Part shown: positions 7,578-16,305 of the stretch, piece after piece
Layout: each line of letters starts with the position of its first letter
Position numbering within the stretch: the stretch's first letter is position 1
NCBI GenBank assembly: GCA_965653565.1
Contig: CBFHAI010000003.1
Location: forward strand, 62,001-126,000
Origin: JALCLA01 sp965653565
GTDB taxonomy: Bacteria > Pseudomonadota > Gammaproteobacteria > Xanthomonadales > Xanthomonadaceae
Length of the DNA stretch: 64,000 nucleotides
Reading direction: 5' to 3'
Program-made: the position numbers and the translations under genes
Notes under the pieces: generated by a model
Database searches by the model: none
The model's input: only the letters and a program-made list of their open reading frames with translations
Told to the model about the DNA's origin: nothing

Positions 7578-7612
7578 GGCGCGGCGTCCGTGCAGATGCC
7601 GGACGCCGCGCC
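7578..7612. terminator. Strong hairpin downstream of the PepSY-like gene
   Basis: A perfect 13-bp stem (GGCGCGGCGTCCG at 7578-7590, its complement at 7600-7612) encloses a 9-base loop. It lies 40 bases after the stop of the minus-strand gene at 7654. There is no clean U-run on that strand, so it may terminate poorly or act as a 3' stabiliser. Confidence 0.5.
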
Positions 7613-7653
7613 TTCTCACTCACCTATCGATCGCCGCAGCAACGCGCGAAGCC

Positions 7654-8046
7654 TCAATCCTCTTCGACGTGCAGGATGCTGCCGTCATACGGATCGACAT
7701 GCACTTCGCGATCGTCGCCGGTGGGGTCGCGCGCTTCGGCCTTCCACACGCCGCGCGTGCTCAGCCAGTCGATATCGTGGATATCGTGATAGCCCGAACC
7801 GGCCAGCACGGCATGTACGACGTCCTTGCTGATCTTGCCGCCGACCGGCACCAGGATTTCCTCTTTCACCATGATCGGCACGCGCACCACGGGCTGCTCG
7901 ACGATTACCGTCTTCTGCGTGGTCTTCTCCATGACGACCGGCGTTTCCTTGGTTACCACGACGGTTTCGGTCTGCGCGTGGGCGCTACCGACGGCGCCCA
8001 ATGCCAAAGCGAGCCCTGCTACGAGTGCGGATTGTTGCAGTTTCAT
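7654..8046 (-). CDS. Secreted PepSY-like domain protein
   Basis: 130 aa. A clear Sec signal peptide (MKLQQSALVAGLALALGAVG, cleavage after SAHA) leads to the periplasm. The middle is Val/Glu/Lys-rich beta-forming sequence (about 28-75). The C-terminal part (ISKDVVHAVLAGSGYHDIHD to DPYDGSILHVEED) has the PepSY signature, in which a helix is followed by strands and a DPxxGxIL ending. PepSY modules bind or inhibit partners in the envelope, but no specific role can be given. AAGGAGAAC precedes the ATG at 8046. The gene appears monocistronic. Confidence 0.65.
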   Translation of the reverse strand: MKLQQSALVAGLALALGAVGSAHAQTETVVVTKETPVVMEKTTQKTVIVEQPVVRVPIMVKEEILVPVGGKISKDVVHAVLAGSGYHDIHDIDWLSTRGVWKAEARDPTGDDREVHVDPYDGSILHVEED

Positions 8047-8356
8047 CGGGGTTCTCCTTGTCGCGTGGGTGACGCGGCAAGTTTGGCGACATGGATATAA
8101 CTCGCGATGAATCGCGCCGACGTGCGATGTCATCCTGGAAAAATATTCGCAGTAAAGACGTGCTGCGAATTGCGCGCGGTTTTCCTGAGTCCGCTTTAAG
8201 CAGTCGCCGGTGTTCACTGTATCGTGCGCAACAGGCCGTCTTCTGTGCGGAATACGCAAACCGCCAGTTGGAAGGGATCGGCGGAATTGCCAGCACGATG
8301 CGCCGCAGAACAAATTCGAGATCGACCTTCCCGATACGTGGTAGATCAGAATTCCG
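8047..8356. other. Intergenic region between the PepSY-like gene and hipA
   Basis: 310 bases without a supportable gene. It must hold the minus-strand promoter of the PepSY-like gene, and it contains a perfect 14-bp palindrome (8103-8116). The base composition is visibly more AT-rich than the flanking genes around 8120-8280. I see no terminator for hipA's convergent side, because both neighbours run leftward. Confidence 0.5.
8103..8116. promoter_or_regulatory. 14-bp palindrome upstream of the PepSY-like gene
   Basis: CGCGATGAATCGCG has perfect 6-bp arms around a 2-base centre, 57 bases upstream of the start at 8046. It could be an operator or a short hairpin in the leader; no regulator is identified. 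Confidence 0.3.
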
Positions 8357-9652
8357 TCAGCCCCAAGCCACCGGCGCCGCCCGCGGCACGGTGGCCGGCG
8401 GCAGCGGCGTGCCTGCTTCGATTGCGCGGGCGCGTGTGGCGATCGCCGACTCGGCGTGTTGCAACAAGCCGGCCGACGCCCCTTCTTCCGCGAGCCGGGT
8501 GCAGACGGTGCCGATCTCCTCGAGAATCCGGCCCGATACCTGTGCCACCGTTCGCCGCGTCAATCGCCGGGAAATACCGATCGCGTTGGCGAGCGAGTCC
8601 CAGTCAGCGGACGTGATGTTGTCGATCGTCGTGGCATGGCCGAGCCGCATCGCGAGACGGCGATCCACATCGGCAATCAGGCCGCTGGGAACCAGGTCGT
8701 AGGCCGGCGCGAGATCGACCGTACCGTCGTGATGATGCAGCACACTGAGGTTCTTGCCGTGCGCGTCGGCGTTGCCTATCACCGCGTTGAACACGCTCCA
8801 CTGCAACAAGCGCGTCAGCCGCGTCGGCTCCGATCCCCATTGCCGCAACTGACCGAACACTTCCGCGAAGCCGGGTCCACCGTGTTCTTCATACTTGTGC
8901 TCGGGCGCCACGCCGAGCGACTGGCAAATATCTTCCTGATGTATGCGCTCGTAGTGGCCATCGCCGAGTTTCCGACGGTCGTAGCGCGTGACGAGCAGGC
9001 AGGGCGACGAGGTGGCCACCAGCGATACCTCGGCCGCCGGCAAGCCGATTGCTGCGGCGAGACGCATGCCCAAGGCTTCGAGCGTGACGATGCCGGGCAG
9101 ATCGCTATTGGGAATTTTCAGGATGTGGCTGCTCGCCGCGCCGTTGGTCGGCACGGCGAGGGTGCCGTCGTCGAATTGCAGCACGGCGGTTTTGAACTGT
9201 GCGCCGGCCAGCGAAAGACGCGGCGGCGCGCTGGTGCCGAGTGCGCGGCGGCGCGGCGCGGCGATCCACGATTCGATCTGTTCCATCAGGAAGGTTTCGA
9301 ACTCGATCACGCCGCTCGATGGCGGCCGCGCTTCGCCGCGCGGCCACAACTCGACGGCACCGGCGCACTCGCGGCCCAATGCTGCGAGCAAGGCAAAATC
9401 GTCGTGGGCCGGTACCCCGGCGGTGCCCGCCGCGAAGGTTCGCGCGTCGCCTTCGGGCAACAGATTCGCGAACCAGTTCCGCACCGCCGCGCCGCTGAGC
9501 GTCGGCGCGCCCAGGCTGATCGACAGCAACGGCCGCGTGCGCCGGGAAAAATAGTCGGCGTCGTAAGCCAGCCGCATCGAATCGGGCGCGATCGACGTCA
9601 GCACGCCGACGGCTTGGCCGTACAAATAGACGTCGAGTTGCGCCGCACTCAT
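8357..9652 (-). CDS. hipA: HipA-family serine/threonine kinase toxin
   Basis: 431 aa, normal for HipA (E. coli 440). HipA phosphorylates target proteins such as glutamyl-tRNA synthetase and causes growth arrest. The N-subdomain includes the Gly-rich/activation loop SLAGAQFKTAVL (147-158); S147 aligns with the autophosphorylated Ser150 of E. coli HipA. The ATP lysine is K179 in HILKI. The catalytic loop is N294-A-D296-A-H298-GKN, and the metal-binding Asp is D319 in PAYDLV, so all key residues are present and the kinase should be active. Its ATG overlaps the stop of hipB by four bases. The C-terminus is longer than usual and Ala/Pro-rich. Confidence 0.9.
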   Translation of the reverse strand: MSAAQLDVYLYGQAVGVLTSIAPDSMRLAYDADYFSRRTRPLLSISLGAPTLSGAAVRNWFANLLPEGDARTFAAGTAGVPAHDDFALLAALGRECAGAVELWPRGEARPPSSGVIEFETFLMEQIESWIAAPRRRALGTSAPPRLSLAGAQFKTAVLQFDDGTLAVPTNGAASSHILKIPNSDLPGIVTLEALGMRLAAAIGLPAAEVSLVATSSPCLLVTRYDRRKLGDGHYERIHQEDICQSLGVAPEHKYEEHGGPGFAEVFGQLRQWGSEPTRLTRLLQWSVFNAVIGNADAHGKNLSVLHHHDGTVDLAPAYDLVPSGLIADVDRRLAMRLGHATTIDNITSADWDSLANAIGISRRLTRRTVAQVSGRILEEIGTVCTRLAEEGASAGLLQHAESAIATRARAIEAGTPLPPATVPRAAPVAWG

Positions 9653-9960
9653 TCGCCCGATGCCGTCGGCGCCGGCCGGAAGGCGCGGATCGTGTCGAGC
9701 TGGATTTCCAGGCCCAGGGTCTGCAGCACGTCGATCACCTTGCCGAGCTCGAGGGTCGGCTTGGCGTGCTCCAGATCGATGATGAAGCGGGCGCCGGTGT
9801 TGCTCAGGCCGGCGAGTTCTTCCTGCGTCAGGCCGGCCTGCACGCGCGTTGTCCGCACGGTTTCGGCCAGCTGCTCGAGAAAGGCCCGGGTGGAGCGCAA
9901 TCGCCCGCGTCGCTTGGGTTTCGGGCTTCCCGTACGGGAAGATAACCGCTTGTCGGGCAT
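9649..9960 (-). CDS. hipB: HipB-like antitoxin, Xre/HTH family
   Basis: 103 aa, DNA-binding antitoxin and autorepressor of the hipBA operon. The HTH spans about residues 31-85: LAETVRTTRVQAGLTQEELA, then SNTGARFIIDLEHAKPTLELG as the recognition region. A basic N-terminal arm of about 28 residues precedes it. The ATG at 9960 has AAGGGG at good spacing. Codons 7-12 lie inside operator palindrome O1, and codon 6 is a rare TTA, which hints that the N-terminal arm is constrained by the DNA site. A later TTG start (L21) is possible. The gene overlaps hipA by four bases. Confidence 0.85.
   Translation of the reverse strand: MPDKRLSSRTGSPKPKRRGRLRSTRAFLEQLAETVRTTRVQAGLTQEELAGLSNTGARFIIDLEHAKPTLELGKVIDVLQTLGLEIQLDTIRAFRPAPTASGE
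9926..9941. promoter_or_regulatory. hipBA operator O1
   Basis: CTTCCCGTACGGGAAG, a perfect 16-bp palindrome inside the first codons of hipB. First of four sites whose starts are exactly 50 bp apart. Confidence 0.75.
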
Positions 9961-9975
9961 GGAAATACCCCTTAT

Positions 9976-9991
9976 CTGCGCGAGCGGGAAG
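9976..9991. promoter_or_regulatory. hipBA operator O2 (degenerate left half)
   Basis: CTGCGCGAGCGGGAAG has an intact right half CGGGAAG and a degenerate left half. It lies 50 bp from O1 and just upstream of the hipB ribosome site, so binding here would block initiation. Confidence 0.6.
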
Positions 9992-10025
9992 TTTGGACCC
10001 TCACGGCCCGCCGCGCAATGCTCAT

Positions 10026-10041
10026 CTACCCGTACGGGAAG
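10026..10041. promoter_or_regulatory. hipBA operator O3
   Basis: CTACCCGTACGGGAAG is a 16-bp palindrome with one mismatched pair, 50 bp beyond O2. Confidence 0.7.
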
Positions 10042-10075
10042 TTATCGGCACATTCGATCAATGAGCACCGATTAT

Positions 10076-10091
10076 CTTCCCGAGCGGGAAG
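10076..10091. promoter_or_regulatory. hipBA operator O4
   Basis: CTTCCCGAGCGGGAAG has perfect 7-bp arms and the palindrome extends to ATCTTCCCG..CGGGAAGAT. It is 50 bp beyond O3 and 7 bp past the stop of the channel-protein gene. Confidence 0.72.
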
Positions 10092-10097
10092 ATGAGA

Positions 10098-12008
10098 TCA
10101 ACCTTCGGCCAGCACGATCAGCTGGTCGCCGACGGCATAGCGGCGCGTCACCGATTTGCGCGGATTCACGCGCACGCCGTAGCCCTGGTCCGCCGCTTCG
10201 GCCAGCGTCGCGTCGCGATAACCGATCGCGGTCTCGCCGCGGCGTGCGGCGGCCTCGATGATGGTGTGGAAATCGACGTCGGCGTCGACCGCGACATAAG
10301 CCGCGGCGGGGCGCAGATAGATCTCCGAGCCTTCCGAGCCGAACAGCTCCTTGAAGATCACGTGCAGATGGCGGTTCTCGGCCAGCTGCGACAGCATCAG
10401 GCTGATCAGTTTGTCGCTGACGATGAAGTCGTCGGCGCGCGCCACCTGCGCCAGCGCGCGGTTTCGCAGGTCCATCATTTCGCTGACGATGTTGATGCGG
10501 CGGCCGGTGGCGTTGGCGATGTTGCGCAGGTGCAGCAGCGTGATCAGCGTCTGCGCATCGGCTTCCTGCATCGGCAGCCGGGTGTCGCTGAGCAGGATCA
10601 CGTGATCGAAGGCGCCGACATCGAGCGCATCGAGCGTGGCCCGCCGCGTGATGTCGCCGACGCGCAGTTCGAGGCGCTGGCGCTGCAGCTGCGGTGTGAG
10701 CGCAGACAGCGCGCCGTGCGCCGCATCGTCGCTGGTGACGACGAGCACCTCGGAGCCGGGCGCGACATAGTTCTCGAGCTCGAGGATGATCGCCTCCGCC
10801 TTGTCGGTACCGCCGAGCAACAGCGTGCGTTCGGGAGCCGCGGCCGGCACGCGCGTTTCGACGATATGCGCGAGGTTCGGTGCCGGTGCGTTGCCGGACG
10901 ACAGCGCCATCGTGTCGTCGTCTTCGCTGATCGCGATCAACTGGTCGCCGCTGTCGATGACGAGGTCCATCGGCGGATTGATCAGTGCGCTACCGTCGGC
11001 GCGCAACAGTCCCATCACCGCCGATTGCTCGTAGGCGACGAGGGCGTCGCGATAGCGCTTGCCGACCAGCGACGGCTCTTCGCGCAAGTAGATTTCGGCA
11101 CCGTCGAAATCGAGCAGTTCGGTGTAGACCACGCTGAGGCCGGACTGGCGGCAGGTCTGCGCGGTGAGGCGCGCGATCAGATCTTCGCCGCGCACGAACA
11201 GTGCTTCGTCGCCGCCGACCAGTGCGGCGGCTTCTTCGTTCCGCGCGTCGCGGATTTCCGCGACGATGTGATAGCGGCCTTCGCGCCGGGCCGGATTGTT
11301 GGTGATCGCCAGCACCGACTTGATCACGTAGATGTCGGGATTTTCGATCTCCGGCGCGAGGATCACGATCGCCTTCGCGCCGTGCGGATCGACCACCGCC
11401 AGATCGTCCAGATCGAGCGGATCGCCGCTGCGGCAGATCACGCGCGTGTTGCCCAGGTCGGGGAATTTGGCGCGGATATCGTCTTCCATGTCGACCTTGT
11501 CGCGGCCGGCCAGGATGACGATGCGCGGTGCGCGCTGGTTGCGATTGGCGATCAGCAATTCGCCGATGATCGAGTAAACCTTGCTCGACCAGCCGAGGAT
11601 CAGCGTGTGATCGCGCTCGATCACGCGCGAGCGGCCCTTGCGCAATTCATCGAGCCGCGACTCGAGACCCGAAGTGATCGTGCCGATCAGGATGCTGACG
11701 ATGAAGATGCCGCCGATGGTGACGACGAGCATCAGCAGGCGCAGCGGCCAGCCCTGGTCGCCGGCGAGATTGCCGGCGTCGATGGCGTGCATCGCGCTCT
11801 GCCATGCGCCTTCGATCAGCCCGAGCGTGGATGACGGGTCGCCCGGCGTCTGGTCGATGCGGAACAGGGCGAGCGTCAGCGCTGCGAGTGCGACGATGAC
11901 CGCCGAGACTAGCGCCAGCCACGCGATGATCGCGATCGGCCCGCGGGCCAGGGTGTTCTCGAAGCGATAGCGCAGGCGATCGCGCCAGGTGACGGGGGAG
12001 TGCGGCAT
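10098..12008 (-). CDS. CASTOR/POLLUX-like ion channel protein with RCK/TrkA-N domains
   Basis: 636 aa. Two membrane helices (about 24-48 and 91-112) flank a pore-like loop, followed by two tandem NAD-binding RCK-type units. LILGWSSKVYSIIGELLIAN (about 135-155) opens the first Rossmann fold and LLLGGTDKAEAIILELENY (about 385) opens the second. This layout is that of the bacterial relatives of plant CASTOR/POLLUX (DMI1) cation channels. Ion selectivity is unknown; calcium or potassium gating by the RCK domains is inferred from the family. The gene stands alone, and its stop lies next to hipBA operator O4, so HipB binding might affect its 3' end. Confidence 0.8.
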   Translation of the reverse strand: MPHSPVTWRDRLRYRFENTLARGPIAIIAWLALVSAVIVALAALTLALFRIDQTPGDPSSTLGLIEGAWQSAMHAIDAGNLAGDQGWPLRLLMLVVTIGGIFIVSILIGTITSGLESRLDELRKGRSRVIERDHTLILGWSSKVYSIIGELLIANRNQRAPRIVILAGRDKVDMEDDIRAKFPDLGNTRVICRSGDPLDLDDLAVVDPHGAKAIVILAPEIENPDIYVIKSVLAITNNPARREGRYHIVAEIRDARNEEAAALVGGDEALFVRGEDLIARLTAQTCRQSGLSVVYTELLDFDGAEIYLREEPSLVGKRYRDALVAYEQSAVMGLLRADGSALINPPMDLVIDSGDQLIAISEDDDTMALSSGNAPAPNLAHIVETRVPAAAPERTLLLGGTDKAEAIILELENYVAPGSEVLVVTSDDAAHGALSALTPQLQRQRLELRVGDITRRATLDALDVGAFDHVILLSDTRLPMQEADAQTLITLLHLRNIANATGRRINIVSEMMDLRNRALAQVARADDFIVSDKLISLMLSQLAENRHLHVIFKELFGSEGSEIYLRPAAAYVAVDADVDFHTIIEAAARRGETAIGYRDATLAEAADQGYGVRVNPRKSVTRRYAVGDQLIVLAEG

Positions 12009-12086
12009 GGGCTCGGTCTAGGCGAAAGGGTGCACGCACTTTACGCGGCGCGGCACCCGTTGCGTAGCGCGGCTTTCGGGCGGGGC

Positions 12087-14441
12087 TCAGCCGCGTTTGG
12101 CGCGCGCCAGTGCGTCGGCCAGCGCGCTGTTCGGCTGCGGGCCGGCGGCCGCGCGCGGCGCGGCGCTGCGATCGTTGCGCGACGGCGGACGGCTCGAACC
12201 CGCCGGGCGTTTCGAAGCATCCGGCGAACGCGGCGCCTGTTGCGCACCGGGCTCGTCGTCGAGCCGGCGCGTGAGCGCGATGCGTTTGCGCGGCAGGTCG
12301 ACTTCGAGCACTTTCACCTTGACGATATCGCCGGTCTTCACCACCTCGCGCGGATCCTTCACGAAGCGATCGGACAGGGCCGAGACGTGCACGAGGCCGT
12401 CCTGGTGCACGCCGATATCGACGAAGGCACCGAAGGCGGCGACGTTCGTCACCACGCCTTCGAGAATCATCCCGGGGCGCAGATCGCGCATCTCTTCGAC
12501 GCCGTCGGCGAAGCGCGCCGTCTTGAACTCGGGGCGCGGATCGCGGCCGGGTTTGTCGAGCTCGCGGATGATGTCGCGCACCGTCGGCAGGCCGAAACGT
12601 TCGTCGGTGAACTGCTCGGGCTTGAGTGTGCGCAGCGTCGCGCTGTCGCCGATCAACTGACGGATCTCACGGCCGCAGCTGGCGCGGATGCGCTCCACCA
12701 CCGGATAGGCTTCCGGATGCACGCACGAGGCATCGAGCGGCTCGTCGCCGCCGGCGATGCGCAGGAAGCCCGCGCTCAACTCGAAGGTCTTGTCGCCCAG
12801 GCGCGGCACTTTCAGCAAGGCACGGCGATTGGGAAACGCGCCGTGTTCGTCGCGCCATGCAACGATGTTCTCGGCGACGGTCGACGACAGGCCCGAGACG
12901 CGTGCGAGCAACGCGCTCGACGCGGTGTTGAGATCGACGCCGATCGCGTTCACGCAATCCTCGACGATGGCATCTAGCGCACGCGCGAGCTGATACGGAT
13001 TCACGTCGTGCTGGTACTGGCCGACACCGATCGCCTTGGGCTCGATCTTCACCAGTTCGGCCAGCGGGTCCTGCAAGCGGCGCGCGATCGACACCGCGCC
13101 ACGCAGGCTCACGTCGAGGCCGGGGAATTCGCGCGCGGCCAGTTCCGAAGCCGAATACACCGACGCACCGGCCTCGCTGACGACGATGCGCTGCAACTTC
13201 AGCTCGGGATGCGACTGCATCAATTCCGCGGCGAGCTTGTCGGTTTCGCGCGACGCGGTACCGTTGCCGATCGCGATCAGTTCGACGCCATGGCGCTCGC
13301 ACAGGCTACGCAACGAAACCAGTGCCTCGCGCCAGCGGCGCATCGGTTCGTGCGGATAGATCGTGTCGGTGGCGAGCAGCTTGCCGGTGCGGTCGACCAC
13401 GGCCACCTTCACGCCGGTGCGCAAACCCGGGTCGAGGCCGAGCACCGCACGCGGGCCGGCAGGCGCGGCGAGCAGCAGGTCCTTCAAGTTGGCGCCGAAA
13501 ATACGGATCGCTTCGGTCTCGGCCTTCTCGCGTGCTGCGCTGATCAGATCCAGGCCCAGATGGATGTGCAATTTCGCGCGCCACGTCAGGCGGCAAGCGT
13601 TGAGCAGCCAGGCATCGCCGGCGCGGTTGCGGTTCTCCACGCCGACGTGGTGTGCGACACGGCCCTCAGCGTAGCCGTTGCCGGCTTCGGCATCAGCGCC
13701 GGGCTGCAACTCCACCGAGATGATGCCCTCGCGGCGCGCGCGCAGCAGCGCCAGCATGCGATGCGACGGAATCTGCGCGAGCGATTCGGTGTGGTCGAAA
13801 TAATCGCTGTACTTGACGCCTTCGCTCTGCTTGCCGTCGACCACGGTCGCGCGTACGTGGCCATTGGCTTCCAGCCAGCGGCGCAGTTCGCCGAGCAATT
13901 CCGGATCTTCGCCCCAGCGTTCGATCAGGATGGCGCGCGCGCCTTCGAGTGCCGCTTTCGAATCGGCGACACCGCGTTCGGCGTCGACATAAGTTTCCGC
14001 CACCGTGTCGGGCGTCAACGTCGGATCCGCGAGCAGGGCATCGGCCAGCGGTTCGAGGCCGGCTTCGCGCGCGATCTGGGCGCGGGTGCGGCGCTTGGGT
14101 TTGTAGGGCAGGTAGAGATCTTCGAGGCGCGCCTTGCTGTCGGCGGTTTCGATTTCGACGCGCAGCGTGTCGGTGAGCTTGCCCTGCTCGGCGATGCTTT
14201 CGAGGATCGCGGCGCGGCGCTCTTCCAGTTCGCGCAGATACGACAGCCGCGATTCGAGATTGCGCAGCTGGGTGTCGTCGAGGCCGCCGGTCACTTCCTT
14301 GCGATAGCGCGCGATGAACGGCACCGTCGCGCCGCCGTCGAGCAAGTCGATCGCGGCCAGCGCCTGCGCTGGCTTGGCACCGATTTCATCGGCGATGGTG
14401 GCGGCAATGGCGAGAGCGGTGCGCGGATCGAGCGAGGTCAT
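12087..14441 (-). CDS. tex: Tex family RNA-binding transcription accessory protein
   Basis: 784 aa, close to E. coli YhgF and Pseudomonas Tex (about 775-785). The N-terminal domain has the hallmark VPFIARYRKEVTGGLDDTQL (about 41-60). A YqgF/RNase H-like domain carries LGLDPGLRTGVKVAVVDRTG. Next come helix-hairpin-helix modules (LNTASSALLARVSGLSSTVA, and LLKVPRLGDKTFELSAGFLR) and an S1 RNA-binding domain near residues 645-720 (VVTNVAAFGAFVDIGVHQDG). The C-terminal tail is Pro/Arg/Ser-rich. The ATG at 14441 matches the family start; a frame from an upstream TTG would add 13 unsupported residues. Tex acts on RNA and transcription, and its precise role is still unclear. Confidence 0.95.
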   Translation of the reverse strand: MTSLDPRTALAIAATIADEIGAKPAQALAAIDLLDGGATVPFIARYRKEVTGGLDDTQLRNLESRLSYLRELEERRAAILESIAEQGKLTDTLRVEIETADSKARLEDLYLPYKPKRRTRAQIAREAGLEPLADALLADPTLTPDTVAETYVDAERGVADSKAALEGARAILIERWGEDPELLGELRRWLEANGHVRATVVDGKQSEGVKYSDYFDHTESLAQIPSHRMLALLRARREGIISVELQPGADAEAGNGYAEGRVAHHVGVENRNRAGDAWLLNACRLTWRAKLHIHLGLDLISAAREKAETEAIRIFGANLKDLLLAAPAGPRAVLGLDPGLRTGVKVAVVDRTGKLLATDTIYPHEPMRRWREALVSLRSLCERHGVELIAIGNGTASRETDKLAAELMQSHPELKLQRIVVSEAGASVYSASELAAREFPGLDVSLRGAVSIARRLQDPLAELVKIEPKAIGVGQYQHDVNPYQLARALDAIVEDCVNAIGVDLNTASSALLARVSGLSSTVAENIVAWRDEHGAFPNRRALLKVPRLGDKTFELSAGFLRIAGGDEPLDASCVHPEAYPVVERIRASCGREIRQLIGDSATLRTLKPEQFTDERFGLPTVRDIIRELDKPGRDPRPEFKTARFADGVEEMRDLRPGMILEGVVTNVAAFGAFVDIGVHQDGLVHVSALSDRFVKDPREVVKTGDIVKVKVLEVDLPRKRIALTRRLDDEPGAQQAPRSPDASKRPAGSSRPPSRNDRSAAPRAAAGPQPNSALADALARAKRG

Positions 14442-14555
14442 CGAAACCTGGGGCCGGGTAAGGGGCGGGCATTGTGACAACGGCGGGTGGTCGCGAGAAG
14501 CCGTTGACAGCGAGCGCCGGGCGGCGCAGGCGCGCCATGAGACTCGGCAGCACGA

Positions 14556-14573
14556 TTTACCGTCAACGATAAA
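14556..14573. promoter_or_regulatory. 18-bp dyad between tex and the secreted repeat gene
   Basis: TTTACCGTCAACGATAAA has arms TTTA-x-CGT and ACG-x-TAAA. It sits in the 261-bp divergent control region and could serve either gene. The regulator is unknown. Confidence 0.25.
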
Positions 14574-14702
14574 GCCCGGCGTCCGGCTGCAAGAAACTGC
14601 AGCACCGTGCGAGTCGAAAGTTGGGGGATGGTTTTGTGCGCCGCGTCCTTGAATCGCACCTGTGTGCGCACTGCCAACTCAAAACAAAAATCAGGACACG
14701 CC

Positions 14703-16265
14703 ATGAAACTCGCCACGCTTTGCGCGGCTGCGGCAATCGCTTCGTGCAGCTTCGCAGCTCATGCTCAATCGGACATCTCGGGCAGCTGGTACAACCCGAA
14801 ACAATCCGGCCACGGCCATTCCGTCGACCAGACCTCGGCGGACACCACGTTGATGCACTGGTTCACCTACGACTTCGCCGGCAATCCGATGCCGCTCTAT
14901 GCCGAAGGCAAACGCAGCGGCAACGCCTTCATCGGCACGGCCTACGCACCCTACGGCCCCCGCTTCGGCGATTTCGATCCGGCGGAACTGATCTTCGAGC
15001 CGTGGGGCACGCTGTCGTTTACGCCGACAGCCTGCGGCGCGGCCGTGCTGTCGTGGAACTCGTCGGCCGTCGATGGTACGCAAGCGTTCGGCACGGGACA
15101 GACCCCGATGCAGGCGCTCGCGCCGTTGTCGTGCAGCCCCAATGAACCGCAAGTCCCGGCGAAACTCGCCGGCCTTTCCGGCACCTGGTATCACACCCAG
15201 TTGCAGGGCGCCGGTCTCAATGTGCAGGTGTTGAACGACCGCTCGGCGCTGATCTATTGGTATACCTACGACCAGCACGGTCAGCCCAAACCGCTCTACA
15301 TCGAAGCGGCGATCGACGGCCAGCGGCTGGATGGCAAGGCCTACGCGCCGCGCGGCATGCGCTTCGGCGAATTTTCGCGCGGCACGCTGCAGGTGCAGGA
15401 GTTCGGCAACGTCTCGCTCGAATTCCATGATTGCCGCTCGGCCACGCTTACCTACGACACACCGCTCGGCAAAGGCCAGCTGCCGATTTCACGCCTCACC
15501 AAACCCTACGAAGCCGTCTGCCAACTCGCCGACGCCACGCCGGCGAATCTCGGACCGCGTTATCGTGGGCAGCTGAATCTGCCCGATGGCACGCCTGCCG
15601 GTGCGGTGTCAATGCTGGTGAATTCGCGCGACGAGTTGCTCGTGTCGATCGTGATGTCGGGCGAATATCGCGGCGCCTTCCACTACGAGAATGGACAACG
15701 GATGTTGCACCTGGGCCGCACCAGCGATTGGCCGCTGGCGACGTTCGGCAGCCAGTTGGAGGGTCCGGTGCAATACGACGCGCAAGCCGATCGTCTCACC
15801 GCCGTGCTGGTCGACGAGTACGGTGCTCGGGTCAGCCTCACCCTGCCGGCCGACGAGCGCCCGTTGGGTTACGACCCAGCCCGGACCACGCTCGCCGCAG
15901 CGTTGCCGGGCTCGTACGGCGAAGATCGCAATCTTGTCTATGTGTATCTGGGACCGCGCATCGAGATCAAATCCGATCTTTCATTCGAAGTCATCGAAGA
16001 AGGCCAGATTTCCGCGCGCGGAAAAATCCGCAATCTCGACAACGCCACCGGCGTTTTCGATTTCGACCTGCGTCGCGACCCCGCGTTCTTCCAGTTCAAC
16101 GATGCACGCCGCGTCTTCGGCAGCGGCCGTCTCGAACTGGGACGGCCCGACTATCCCGGACAGACGCCGCCGGTCAAACTCTTGTTGCTTGGCCTGGGTG
16201 CCGGTGAATCCCTGCCGGCGCAGGAACAGGCCACATTGTTCTACTACCGCAATCGCAATCCGTGA
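14703..16265 (+). CDS. Secreted protein with two GxWYNPxxxGHG-type repeats, function unknown
   Basis: 520 aa. A Sec signal peptide (MKLATLCAAAAIASCSFAAH, cleavage after AHAQ) leads outward. Two homologous units follow. Unit 1 (about 25-125) runs SGSWYNPKQSGHG, LMHWFTYDFAGNPMPLY, YAPYGPRFGDF. Unit 2 (about 162-270) runs SGTWYHTQLQGAG, LIYWYTYDQHGQPKPLY, YAPRGMRFGEF. Each looks like a small beta-barrel. The last 240 residues are beta-rich with no recognised domain. I have seen this WYNP/WYTYD repeat in Lysobacterales secreted proteins but know no described function. The ATG at 14703 has AGGA seven bases upstream. Two strong hairpins follow the gene. Confidence 0.75.
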   Translation: MKLATLCAAAAIASCSFAAHAQSDISGSWYNPKQSGHGHSVDQTSADTTLMHWFTYDFAGNPMPLYAEGKRSGNAFIGTAYAPYGPRFGDFDPAELIFEPWGTLSFTPTACGAAVLSWNSSAVDGTQAFGTGQTPMQALAPLSCSPNEPQVPAKLAGLSGTWYHTQLQGAGLNVQVLNDRSALIYWYTYDQHGQPKPLYIEAAIDGQRLDGKAYAPRGMRFGEFSRGTLQVQEFGNVSLEFHDCRSATLTYDTPLGKGQLPISRLTKPYEAVCQLADATPANLGPRYRGQLNLPDGTPAGAVSMLVNSRDELLVSIVMSGEYRGAFHYENGQRMLHLGRTSDWPLATFGSQLEGPVQYDAQADRLTAVLVDEYGARVSLTLPADERPLGYDPARTTLAAALPGSYGEDRNLVYVYLGPRIEIKSDLSFEVIEEGQISARGKIRNLDNATGVFDFDLRRDPAFFQFNDARRVFGSGRLELGRPDYPGQTPPVKLLLLGLGAGESLPAQEQATLFYYRNRNP

Positions 16266-16270
16266 GTTCC

Positions 16271-16297
16271 GGCCTCGGCCACAGGCAGGCCGAGGCC
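16271..16297 (+). terminator. Hairpin after the secreted repeat gene
   Basis: A perfect 10-bp stem GGCCTCGGCC / GGCCGAGGCC with a 7-base loop begins 5 bases after the stop codon. There is no U-run, so termination strength is uncertain. Confidence 0.55.
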
Positions 16298-16305
16298 GCG
16301 TAAAG

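Noticed and set aside
8357..9960. hipBA as a degraded toxin-antitoxin pair
   Set aside because: All HipA catalytic residues and the HipB HTH are intact and the operators are well kept, so decay is not supported.
14370..14390. Second sigma-54-like sequence (TTGGCACCGATTTC) inside tex
   Set aside because: It lacks the TTGC -12 element at the right distance and lies within a coding region.
14520..14600. Search for a tRNA or structured RNA upstream of the secreted repeat gene
   Set aside because: No cloverleaf, no TTCGANTC-type T-loop and no CCA context. Only a short dyad is present.
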